Source: Jackrogersella multiformis
Lineage: Eukaryota; Ascomycota; Sordariomycetes; Xylariales; Hypoxylaceae
DNA: 64,000 nt
Reading direction: 5' to 3'
NCBI GenBank assembly: GCA_902806575.1
Contig: CADCXD010000008.1
Coordinates: forward strand, 1,302,001 to 1,366,000
Shown: in pieces, positions 22,602 through 32,836 of the stretch
Layout of the letters: each line of letters begins with the position of its first letter
How positions within the stretch are numbered: the first letter of the stretch is position 1
Made by a program: the position numbers and the translations under genes
Notes under the pieces: model-generated
What the model was told of the DNA's origin: nothing
The model's input: only the letters and a program-made list of their open reading frames with translations
Database searches by the model: none

Positions 22602-24421
22602 ATGGTGTCTTCCAAGACTCTCGCTCCATTCCTTCTCGCACTTGTCTCCCAAGGCAGTTCGGCGGCGACTATCCGCCGTGATAATGCTTCGTCGCTCCGA
22701 TGGGGGGGCTGCAAGCTCAACACCACGCTCCCCGTACAATGCGCCAAGTTGCCCGTTCCCCTCGACTACACAGACAAGTCCGGCAACCAGATCTCGATGT
22801 TATCAAGTACCCAGCCCAGAAGCAGCCCAAGCGCGGCAGCATCATCCTGAACTTCGGCGGTCCGGGCCAGGACGACCGGGGGGTATCACGATCTCGTTAG
22901 TTGGGACCCGCGGTAAGGAGGCTGTTCCCACCAGATGTGTGCTATCCGGCGACCAGAACTGACAGCTGGGACAGAGGAACCGGCAACACGCTCCGGTTCT
23001 CGTGCTTCCCGAACGACACCACGGGGTATTTCAAATCTTTAGGGAACACTCTGGCCGGCTCAGCTGACACCGCCCTGGGGAAGCTTTGGGCGGAGGGCTC
23101 GATCATCGCGGACCAGTGCTACAACGCGCTCAAAGACACCGGCGACAAGGTCGGCATGACATTTGCCGCGAAGGACATGATGTCCATCGTCGACGCCCTC
23201 GGCGAGGACGGCAAGCTGAGATACTGGGGTGAGTTTCCGCCTCTGCTTTGTCACACGCCCATTACCTCATGGCGTTACGTGACACGGGGCTGACGAGTCC
23301 GTCAAGGGATTTCCGGTGGCACGGCTATGGGTGCGACTGTCGCGGCCATGTTCCCCGATCGGATTGAGAGGGTCGTTCTAGATGGCGTGATGAACTCGCA
23401 CGAGTACTACAATTCCTTGTACGTCCCACCCCCTTTTCTCCTCTTACCCCTACAACGGCACGACATCCGAGACAGCCCGGCATCAAACTAACACACATCC
23501 CCGGCACGCAGCGGCGAGCCGGAAATGGTCGCGTCGGCGGACGGGGTGTGGGAGGAGTTCATGCGGGGTGCATCGCGGCGCCGGAGAACTGCGCGCTGGG
23601 CCGCAACAAGACGTTCGCGACGCTGCGCGCGGAGATGGCGCAGCTCTTCGACGACTTCCGCAGCCGGCCGCCCGTGTACGAGCACTCGTACGTGGCGGAC
23701 TACACCACCTTCGTCGGCCACGTGTTCACGACGCTGTACCGGCCCTCGGCGTGGGCGGGCCTCGCCGCCGCGCTCGACGCCGCGCTGCGGTCCGACCTCG
23801 CGCCCCTCGCGCGCCGGCTGCTCGACGGTGCCGCCGCCGTCCCCGTCCAGGACCAGGCCGTCCTCGGCATCCGGTGCGGCGACAAGGGGCCGCGCGCCGG
23901 CGGCCTCGCGGCCCTCGAGCCGGACCTGGCGCGCTACCGCGAAGCTAGCAGCTGGTTCTGGGACTGGGCGTGGGGCTACTACGTGCTTCCGTGCGCGCAG
24001 TGGCGGTTCCGCGCGAAGGAGCGGTACGAGGGCGATTTCCGCGCGCGCACCGCGCACCCCGTGCTGCTGGTGGGGAATAGCTTCGACCCGGTGACGCCGC
24101 TGGTGTCGGCGCGCAATATGAGCGCGGGGTTCGAGGGGAGCGTGGTGTTGACGCATAACGGACACGGCGTGAGTATTCGTTGCCCTTTCTATTCCCCTTT
24201 GCATCTCTCCTCTGCTTTATATGTATTGCACGGAAGCATGCGTTTCGGCGATTAGGCCGGTTGGATAGATAAATGCTGACGCCGGGCTCTAGCATCTGTC
24301 CCTGACGCAGCCGTCGAACTGCACTGATGACTATATCCGGAACTACTTCCTCGAGGGCACGTTGCCCGAGCCGGGGACCGTGTGCCAGCCTGACCTGCCT
24401 CTGTTTTCTACGGCTGCTTGA
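22602..24421 (+). pseudogene. secreted alpha/beta hydrolase (S33/TAP-like), frameshifted
   Basis: Five exons are inferred: 22602-22912, 22975-23228, 23307-23418, 23512-24168 and 24293-24421. A signal peptide (LAPFLLALVSQGSSAA) is followed by PVQCAKLPVPLDYTDKSG. Homology then continues in another frame (DVIKYPAQKQPKRGSIILNFGGPG), then returns to the first frame at YHDLVSWDPRG. The usual 15-20 residues between GGPG and the DLVSWDPRG motif are missing. The nucleophile elbow GISGGTAMG, the acid in NSFDPVTP and the His in NGHGHLSL are all present. Exon 4 is one base short at a GGGG run near 23563. Net reading is therefore blocked at 22848. The family comprises secreted peptidases/lipase-like hydrolases of fungi. 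It may be a real pseudogene or a gene with sequencing indels. Confidence 0.75.
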
Positions 24422-25290
24422 GTTGGAGTTGGAGTTGGAGGGCGTGGTGGCAATGCTTCACCTAGCTGGTAGGGATTGTCAATATTCACTTTGGCTTGTA
24501 TTTTCCATGTTTCATAACGGAGTGTACTCAAAAGTGAAGCCTCCTAAAATTTATTGAATGGTTGTTGTTCCTGTTGTGTATGATAGCATTGGATGGATAT
24601 CAAGTTATTAAGGCTACCTAGACTTCCTGATGTTCATCTATGATGGACCGTTAGGACGTGTAAACTGTATCTAATTTACACCGTCGATGAATGAACAGGA
24701 CGGTTGAAGTGCTTAGACGCAGAGCCAAACATTCGCGTAACATAAGAAAGAAGATACATCAGACTAATAGTTTGGAGTTTAATATTAGAAGTAGCCCTCC
24801 CCCTTATAGACCTACCTACCTAGGTAGGTAGCTTTATTCAACGCTCCAGCTCATAGTCCTAGGTAGAACTTAGTATAGGTAGAGTTCGTTATCGTTAATG
24901 TTAACCATTCATAGATGATTAATAACTTCGATAAAGTTATCATAACTACGAGATATTCTGGAAATATACACACCATAGCTAGGTGCTTATATTTACATGC
25001 CACATATCTAGGTCAGTTAGGAATCTCAGAAATGAAGACACGGAAACGCGTTCTTCGATTCTCAATACTACCTAGGTAGATATTGAAGTAATTATATAGA
25101 AAGTTTCTCTCCGGCCATCACCATCCCTAAACTCGCAGTGAAAGTGCGAAACCCCTCTCAAAGCCTCCAGAAGTTAACCCTTTCGTTTCATGTTCGTTAA
25201 TAGTAGTTATTCAGTAGCGATGTATCCCGCTTAACATGCTAAACAAAGAGGCGGAGGTGCGTAACTTCGATAGGACTAGGCTCGGTGAAC
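24422..25290. other. intergenic, no gene seen
   Basis: A short GAGTTG tandem lies at 24420-24440. The remainder is AT-rich with a CCTAGGTA palindrome at 24811-24831. Confidence 0.55.
24811..24831. repeat. CCTAGGTA-family palindrome
   Basis: CCTACCTACCTAGGTAGGTAG, a near-perfect inverted repeat in intergenic DNA. Confidence 0.75.
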
Positions 25291-26181
25291 TTAGTAGAAA
25301 GCCGGATATGGATCCTGCGCCTCGTTTAGAAATAGCCTCATGGCCTCGGCGCTGCTAATTGGGCGTTCTTGATAGTACCATAATTGAGGACCGTTTGACC
25401 GCGACGTCGCGTATGTCTCTAACTTCTGGATGTTGACATGATACTTCTGAAGATCCGTTTCGCGCCAGAAGCTCTCGCGCGGACGTTGAGAATGGTTGGG
25501 TGCCCCAGAGATAAACTGCTCGACTAAGATTGCGCGATCCAAACTTGCATTCCGCCGCCGATTCAAACTCCAATTGTTAATTGTATTTGGTGTGCGTTCA
25601 GGTTGAGTCACATATATATCCTTCCTAGGCCAGGTAATGCGGTGGTCGCTCAAAGTACCGAGTATGAGATTGTAATAATCTCCCACTAGCAATCCGCCGG
25701 GGAATTCAAACTGTACTATTATTCCAGGCAACAATCCGCGGGGATCAAATCCAGTTCCTCTATGCACCTGCCAATGAAGCTTCGTAATAGGGGGGTTGGC
25801 CACCTGCATCTTCTCCCAAGAGGCGTTCGGAGCGAGCCATCGTGGCAGCATGTGATAATCGATGGCGTCATCGAGATCATATAGCGTGTTACTGTTGCTC
25901 CAAGTATCACCAATAAGTTCCCGATCTCGGAAGAGTACGTTGAATAAAAACGGGACAACGGACGCCACGATGATATTCTTGTTGACTCGATCTTTGATGG
26001 ATGGGTTGGTGTCTGCTCGGAGGAATAGGGCCTTCTGGATCATCGGAGACGTCCCAATAACCCCTTTCCACCTCTTCGACACCCTCTGTGCGTTCAGGAG
26101 GAGATCGCCAGCGCTGAGATGAAAAAGGACGATCTCAAGGATCTCGGGGATGTTGAGAACCCTCTCCTTGGCTGAGACCAT
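25291..26181 (-). CDS. F-box protein
   Basis: Intronless, 296 aa. Residues 8-50 form an F-box (LNIPEILEIVLFHLSAGDLLLNAQRVSKRWKGVI), ending in the usual W-x-x-x-I. It is followed by a roughly 240-residue fungal-specific C-terminal region with several W/Y-rich stretches and no recognised repeat type. F-box proteins recruit substrates to SCF ubiquitin ligases through Skp1. This architecture (N-terminal F-box plus a weakly conserved domain) belongs to a large expanded ascomycete family, and the substrate cannot be guessed. Confidence 0.85.
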   Translation of the reverse strand: MVSAKERVLNIPEILEIVLFHLSAGDLLLNAQRVSKRWKGVIGTSPMIQKALFLRADTNPSIKDRVNKNIIVASVVPFLFNVLFRDRELIGDTWSNSNTLYDLDDAIDYHMLPRWLAPNASWEKMQVANPPITKLHWQVHRGTGFDPRGLLPGIIVQFEFPGGLLVGDYYNLILGTLSDHRITWPRKDIYVTQPERTPNTINNWSLNRRRNASLDRAILVEQFISGAPNHSQRPRESFWRETDLQKYHVNIQKLETYATSRSNGPQLWYYQERPISSAEAMRLFLNEAQDPYPAFY

Positions 26182-26893
26182 TTTGAATTGTAAAAAGATG
26201 AGGATACCCGAATATGATGTCCAAATACTATGATGGATATTTAGAGATAAACGCTAGAAAACAGCCGATGATTAACTAGTGGTGTCTTGCCGGGAGGTTG
26301 ACGCTTAGTTGGAAAATATACGGACGAGGGAAGGAAGGTTAAGGAAAGGAGGGAAATTAAAAGGTTGCTGTGGTGGTAGTGGCCTTTCATAATTTCTAGA
26401 AGTAAACATACCTACATAAATAAACATTCTCTGATATTTTAGAGTTCTTAGGACTTTAGCTTAGTTGCTGCCATGAGTAGGTACCTAGGTAAGGTTGTGG
26501 CTTAAGCTTAAACTGATGAAGAATAGCTTATCCGGTAGTAGGTAACCATCACCAGCGCCGGACGGCGGGGCAGGTGGTGAGCTGCCCGGTGTCGAGTGGG
26601 GTACAGCTCCGGAGCCCGGCCATCTTATCATTCTAAATATTATACTGTTAACTACCTGTTTGGGTTTTGAGAGGGTCTTTCGAACCCTAAAATGTGTCAG
26701 TAGGGATTCATTTGATAAGGTGCGCGAACTATATAATATTACTTTACCTAGGTAATCATAATGAGAAATAACGAATAAGGAATAAGCCAAGTAAAGAACC
26801 GAGACAGAAAGCAGAATAGCCAGTTCCAACCTCTTAGAATCATACATATGTACCTATACGATACAGTTCATCATCTACCCCTTTCAAGATTAC
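26182..26893. other. intergenic with a short GC-rich island
   Basis: AT-rich sequence interrupted at about 26551-26626 by roughly 75 bp of strongly GC-rich DNA. A palindromic block lies at 26478-26491. A 120-codon minus-strand frame across the island (26485-26847) has no recognisable product. Confidence 0.5.
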
Positions 26894-27798
26894 CTACCTG
26901 GTAGACAGCCACTTATCAACCTCGTCAACAATACACGGCGCCTTATCGTCCCATGCATGCCCAGCTCCTTCGACACGGACCTGCGTCAGGACATTTCGAG
27001 CATTCTTGCCTGCCAGAATTCCTGCCCACACGTTATAGAACAATGCTTCATATTGGCCTGTTACCGTCAACACTCCAGCCACGTCCGGTTCGTTGCCGTG
27101 AAACTCGGCGGGCAAGTTTTCCCATCCATGGCCTAGAACTAATGCTTCCACCGAGCGGAAGTAAGACCCCGTCTTGTGAATCCCCATGATAGGATTCAAT
27201 TCTATGGGGTACGATATCAGGATATAGTGAGCAGGGGAAAATTGAGGAAATGATGGGTATGGACGGGAACAGCCCGCAAAGATGGCCCCCGCTGAATAGC
27301 CCTGCGAGTTGTATTAGCCATAAAAACAGAGGTGAAAGGGTATATTCAAGAGCCATACGCATATAAAGAGTTGGATTCCTTGAGCATCGGGGAAATCTTG
27401 TACATATTTAGCCATCGACTCCCGTAGCATGCGCTATAGGCACCAAGGACTCTGATTAGTCAAAGCTCATATCTTATACAGTTGATAAATAGGGGGTAGA
27501 AAATAAAGGAAGGATATACATGATAATCGTTGACTCCGGCATCTCCTGTCCAGCTGCCAAAGTCCGTCCATTCATTTCCACCTTCACTTTGGCCCGTTCC
27601 GCGAGCATTCCATGTTACAACCCTAAGCTGCCTCTTATCTCTCAAATACCCAGCAAGTAAGCGGACGGGCGGTTGGTCAAATGTTCCACCGAGTCTGCCA
27701 TGTGCTATTAAAGCGAGTCCTTGCGGCTGTTTACCATCCGTTGGATCTTCAACTCTTGTCTCGAGCCGAACTTCATGGTGTGATGATACCTGGCCCAT
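26894..27798 (-). CDS. alpha/beta hydrolase (serine aminopeptidase-like)
   Basis: Three exons are inferred: 27798-27520, 27433-27359 and 27301-26894 (253 aa), with introns of 86 and 57 nt. The spliced protein shows the oxyanion region LIAHGRLGG, then VVTWNARGTGQS, the nucleophile elbow GYSAGA (Ser about 121), LTVTGQYEALF at the usual acid position (Gln/Glu rather than the common Asp), and the catalytic His in GAGHAWDDK (about 233). No signal peptide, so probably cytosolic. It resembles small prolyl-oligopeptidase/serine aminopeptidase-like hydrolases; the substrate is unknown. It is divergently arranged with the prefoldin gene, 650 bp apart. Confidence 0.8.
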
Positions 27799-28446
27799 GA
27801 TGGGTTATATCGATGGTCTTATGATAATATGTCTCTCTTTTTACTTTCGTTGTAAGCGATTGAGAAAGGATTGAAAGGGCGCAACTTGAGACAGGAGGGA
27901 TCGAATTGCGAGTTCCTCATGCCTTTTAACTTGTTAGTATAGAATAGATTGTTGATACAGAATGAATTGTTGAAACTTGAACTCACCTTGGAACCTTTAG
28001 CACTAGGAATGTTAACCAGGTGGTGCCTGCACGTGTAGTTGCAACTTCCAAGGTTCCTTTTACACCTAGGTAATCACGCCACGCCACCTCGTACCTACCT
28101 AGGTACCTAGGTAGGTATGTACCTAGAATTTAATACCTACATATACCTACCTTATATATGTAGATAGGTACCTAGGTATCATTATATCTGCCCCTCCTTG
28201 TCGGAGAGCTCTACCTAGGTACCTAGGTACCTTAATCTTTAATCCTTCAGCCTCCCCCCGCCTTTTATGGTCCATGCTCCTAGAACTTGTTTTTATTTTT
28301 ATTTCTATCTATTTTTTCTATTGGAGCTGCGCTGGGTGTCCACGCATAAAACACAACCTGGAAGACTACATATTGTCTGATGACCTGACTCCCGCTCTCT
28401 GCTTCTGTACACAATGCACCAATGAGCAGTACATTATACAGATAAT
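27799..28446. promoter_or_regulatory. divergent promoter region between hydrolase and prefoldin genes
   Basis: A 650-bp region between two head-to-head genes. Its right half carries the densest block of CCTAGGTA palindromes in the window (28091-28233). No other gene is seen. Confidence 0.45.
28091..28233. repeat. dense cluster of CCTAGGTA/GGTACC palindromes
   Basis: Within 143 bp there are three long blocks (28091-28118, 28166-28178, 28212-28231) plus shorter TACCTA words. Each block can fold back on itself. Confidence 0.85.
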
Positions 28447-29550
28447 ATGTCAGCTAAAGGCAAAGAGCCAGCTACCCAGTACGATATGGAAACAATCCCT
28501 GAACCTGAACCCGAACCTGAACCCCGAAGAAACGTAACTAACGTTGAACTCGTGGTTTAGAAAGGATGCGGCGCCCACAAACCCGAGAGGCATCCCTTCG
28601 CGCCGTTCGTCGATAAAGTCGAGGACTATATCAACTCCAGGGATGATGTCCAGAATACCCTCCGTAGCTTCCAAGAGATGATCTCGTATGCCGTATTATT
28701 TACTATTTCGCCTTGAAAAAAAAACCGCTATTTCGAGAGTGATATATAGTGTAGGGGTCAACATTGAACCCTGAACTCCGAACCTCGAACCCCACGCATC
28801 ACACCTCAATTTCTTGTCGAAACAGAGTCCTGGGGCTCCTTCTCAATTAGCATAAGACATTTGCTAACGCTAGAGACGGAGTGCAGGAAATACCAATTCA
28901 TGGAACTGAATCTGCAAAGGAGAGTGGCTGGACTGAAGGACAAGATGCCCGATATAGAGAAGACTCTAGAGACGGTCAGATTTTTAAAGACAAGGACGGT
29001 ACGCTTCTCCGATACTAAGTTGATAGGGTCGCAAGCTGATCCTACGTTTCCCTTGCAGGAGGAATCAGATCCGATCGAGACGACGTTCGAGCTTAACGAT
29101 ACCTTATACGCGAAAGCGTCGATACCGCCTACCGACGAGGTGTATTTGTGGCTTGGGGTATGTTGAAGCACATCTCTCTTACGAGCAACGGAGCGCTTGG
29201 CTGAATTGTGAACTGATGGGAATGATGATAGGCAAATGTCATGCTGTCATACCCCGTTGATGAAGCCGAGACACTTCTTACATCAAAGTTAGCAGCTGCG
29301 AAGCTGAGCTATGCTAACTGCGAGGAAGATCTAGATTTTCTCAGAGAACAGATTACGGTACGCAACTTATCCCCTGTTCCATTCTCTAAGCCAGGAGCTT
29401 TCCAATGAACAGGCAGCTCACTTCACTCAGACAATGGAGGTTGCAATAGCGAGAGTGTATAACTGGGACGTAGTTCAAAAGCGGAAAGAAAAGGTGGATG
29501 AGGAAGGCAAAGGAAAGGGGGCTCAAGATGGTGGCCAGCCGAACGGATGA
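28447..29550 (+). CDS. PAC10: prefoldin subunit 3 (Pac10/VBP1), one frameshift
   Basis: Six exons are inferred: 28447-28478, 28561-28685, 28887-28998, 29059-29157, 29232-29357 and 29431-29550, about 204 aa if the frame is kept. Homology blocks are NPRGIP, FAPFVDKVEDYI, KYQFMELNLQRR, LETVRFLKTR, DPIETTFELNDTLYAKASIPPTDEVYLWLGANVML, NCEEDLDFLREQIT and MEVAIARVYNWDV. Prefoldin hands nascent actin and tubulin to the CCT chaperonin, and subunit 3 is an alpha-type coiled-coil subunit. Exon 2 is one base short: NPRGIP and FAPFVDK lie in adjacent frames around 28602, at a CCC run. The 60-nt third intron has no stop and is a multiple of three, so retention would add 20 residues. I judge this a functional gene with a probable base-call error. 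Confidence 0.85.
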
Positions 29551-30671
29551 GTGCCTATGCAATCGAATCAGTCCAGCCAGCTTGAATTTGGATTAGACGA
29601 TGGTGGCCAACATCAACTTTCCATGGTCAAACAGGCTGACAACTTGTCGTATCGGAGCTCGTAAATAGGCACATGCGTGCTAATTTACCAGTGTCTGCAT
29701 CTTACCCAGTGCAGGTGATGACGCAATAGCCAATATCATGTAAGCCCCCTCGCCTCCAAGGCGTTAAGCACCTAGTGGACTACATACCTAGGTAGTAGCC
29801 TAGTGTATGTAGTTGGGAGGATGACGATTCGTTATATGAATTATTTGTCCTAATTCTGAAAACCCATATGTCTGGGTTGTCTGACTTTGAATCGCTTAGT
29901 TTCGTTCTATCGTCTACCTACCTAAGGTATGTAGTGTATGAAGCGTAGATGTTTTAACGGTGAACCAAGGTACCCAGGTACCTAGAAAAATAAATACGTA
30001 CCTAGGTACCTAGGTAGATTTGAGTGGCTAAAGCCGATCAAAAGACAGGACAGAGGACATAGGACCCCTGGATTACATAAGTTTGGCATACGACCAGCAA
30101 GGGTTAGGTATTAGAGTTTGGGTCCCCAGATCTCACCGCTGCGCACCAATGACGATGTCCCACTTGGACATGCCCGCAATCAGACGCCGCCACTTTTATT
30201 TTGGTTAGCGTACACCTACCAAGTAGCTTTAGTTTCTTAAAGTTTGGATAAAAGGTTCCAAGGTTGTCATAAGAAAATACACTACACTAGGTTTACTAGG
30301 TACACTACCTCTACTAGACAACCTGGAAATTACAAATTACAAAGTGTCTTCACCGTTTACGTTTACCACTTTATCGAGTTCTGGTCCCGGTCCTGCTTTC
30401 TATTTGCTGGGACAGCAAGCCGACTTAGCCTTTATCCACCTTCCACCTACATAACCTACATAACCTTCCTATCTACAACCTCCAATTTCAAAAAACATTC
30501 CTACAACATTTCTTGATCTCTTCCTCCTGCCACATACCCTTCGCCCCCCTCTCAAATTTCTTACTCGTGTGTCTGGATAATCACTCTGATATACTTCCGG
30601 CTCCAACTTAGAAACACAATTATTACAACTGCTCGATTTCTTAGGAAATTGACGCAAGCATCACATCAATC
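29551..30671. other. intergenic, no gene seen
   Basis: 1.1 kb upstream of SEC14. It has palindromic words (including 29998-30017) and a pyrimidine-rich leader-like stretch after about 30430. Confidence 0.5.
29998..30017. repeat. CCTAGGTA-family palindrome
   Basis: GTACCTAGGTACCTAGGTAG, one of the longest perfect copies. Confidence 0.75.
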
Positions 30672-32005
30672 ATGGAGTTGGATCCCAAGTATGACCAGTA
30701 TGACTTTCCTACCACCGCTCCCGTGGCCAAGCCGGGACATCCAGGCCATTTGACCGCGGACCAGCAGGCACAGGTTCATCAGCTACGTATGATGCTCGAG
30801 ACCGAAGGCTATACTAAGCGGCTGGATACTCTGACATTGGTATGTGTCCTACAAAGCAGGATATGAGCAAAAGAATAAATAAGAAATGACAGAAACTACT
30901 TGCAGGGGAGATTTAATATGGGTGGAGATTATGCACACCGCTAACATCTTTCTTGGGGGTGATATAGTTACGTTTCCTACGAGCAAGAAAGTTTGATGTC
31001 AACTTGTCCAAGAAAATGTGAGCCTCCTCCATCGGTTTGGAAATATATTCCAAAGATAGAAAGATAAATGGTTGAAAACTGATCGACTGACCCTGGCTAT
31101 AAGGTTCGTCGACTGCGAAAAATGGCGGAAGACTATTCTATACGCTGGGCAGCCCCTGAAGCTCGACGGCCGAACCATCAGCCTCGACGAGGAGATAAGC
31201 GAGTGGGACAAGGACGGATCCTTCAAGAGGAAGATTTCCAAATATTACCCTCAGTACTATCATAAGACGGACAAGGTATGGAAGCTCCCTTTCCCCCCTG
31301 CCCTCATATAGCAGCAGAAACCAGTTCTCGTTGCTTACACGCGTATCGTAAAAGGATGGACGACCGGTCTACATCGAACAACTGGGCAAGATCGACCTCC
31401 CCTCCATGAAGAACGAAGGCCTCGAGTACGAGCACATGTTGATCAACCTGGCTGTCGAGTACGAGAAGATGGCAGACCCCCGGCTGCCCGCGTGCTCACG
31501 CAAGGCCGGCCAGCTACTCGAGACATCGTGCACCATCATGGACTTCAACGGCGTCGGCTTCGGAAACGCGCGTCAGGTCTTCGGCTATATCCAGGAGGCA
31601 TCTGGCATGAGCCAGAACTACTACCCGGAGCGCCTGGGTCGCATGTACCTCATCAACACCAACTGGCTCTTCACGGGCGTCTGGCGTATGATCCGCCCCC
31701 TTCTAGACCCCGTCACCGTCGAGAAGATCCACGTCCTCGGCGGTAACTACCAGAAGGATCTCCTAAGCCAGATCTCCCCCGAGAACCTCCCCAAGGAGTT
31801 CGGCGGCACCTGCCAGTGCGAGGGCGGCTGCGAGCTCAGCAACCAGGGCCCTTGGTTGGATGCCGAGTTTACGAGACCCGCCTGGTGGGAGACGAAGGGC
31901 GATGCGATTGAGAACAAGCCGTCTGAGATTGAAACCGGTAAGGGCGCTGCCGCTGCCGGCGGCGATGTCGCCGTGGAGGGAGCCGAGGCTAAGGCTGCTG
32001 CGTAG
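30672..32005 (+). CDS. SEC14: Sec14-type phosphatidylinositol/phosphatidylcholine transfer protein
   Basis: Four exons: 30672-30839, 30968-31017, 31104-31275 and 31355-32005, giving 346 aa (introns 128, 86 and 79 nt). The N-terminal CRAL-TRIO-N helices include QQAQVHQLRMMLE and LRFLRARKFDVNLSKKM. The CRAL-TRIO lipid-binding domain follows: PQYYHKTDKDGRPVYIEQLGKID, TCSIMDFNG-like TIMDFNGVGF, MYLINTNWLFTGVW and the gate region HVLGGNYQKDLL, then LPKEFGGTCQC. The C-terminal tail is Ala/Glu rich. Sec14 exchanges PI and PC between membranes and keeps Golgi lipid composition fit for secretion. All key blocks are intact. Confidence 0.95.
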
Positions 32006-32836
32006 AGAAAGCAGTTTAGGTTCAGCTGTACACAAAAGGGGAAGCATAAGTTAAGATGAAGCAGGGAGTCTAAGTCGGACGGTTCAGGTAGATAGGAACA
32101 ATAAGGCCCATGAAGAGTGCGGTCATTTTTATTTGGCCCGGACGATTCCTTCATCCTGGCAAAGAAATCCTATAAACGCCAGTTTTTACCCGTGGGCAAA
32201 TCATTTGCCATGGGGACTAACTATGTGGCCATCTTTTCTTCGAAATTGTTAGGCATTTCAGACATTGATATGATATATTTGCATTTCCCCCCATGTTACG
32301 TGTCTGTTCTCTAAGGGTGCTTGGTTTCGTGATCTGATGTAGAGGGTAATGAATGGTCCTGGGTAGACCAACACTAATCTTCGCTATCGTGGCCTTTACT
32401 ACGATTTATGAATGCCGCTTAAGTATTATATATTCTTGATTCTCATCTTTTTATCCGGTCATGTCTGCAAGATGTCCGCTGGTTGATAATGCGTAATTTT
32501 ACCTTTGCTACTTTTGCTACAGAGCCATTACCTAATTATAAGTGCTGGGTAGCTAACAGATAGGATGGGATGGGATATGAAGGCTCAACAGCCTTCCCGC
32601 GTAACAGTCAACACCCCTAGCTCTCTACCACGCCGTGTACAGTACAGTTACAGTTACAGCATCCCCATGTGTCTCGACCTCATTCTCTCCTGTATTCTCC
32701 ATCCTACATCCATAGGTTACGATAGCTTGTTTACCGCTCATCGCAATAATCGGCACGTGACTGCCTTTTCCTCGGATGAAACTCTGCCTCCCTCCCTGCC
32801 TCTCAGCCACCCAACCACCATAAGCCCGCTCACCGC
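32006..32836. other. convergent intergenic region, no gene seen
   Basis: Shared 3' region of SEC14 (+) and the MIS14-like gene (-). It contains ACAGTT repeats near 32639-32660. No gene was recognised. Confidence 0.5.

Noticed and set aside
23488..24204. 238-codon minus-strand frame antisense to the hydrolase
   Set aside because: Very GC-rich exon; the Arg/Ala/Pro-rich product is a shadow of the true plus-strand exon.
26485..26847. 120-codon minus-strand frame with a hydrophobic start
   Set aside because: Crosses a GC island and a palindromic repeat; no domain and no plausible promoter.
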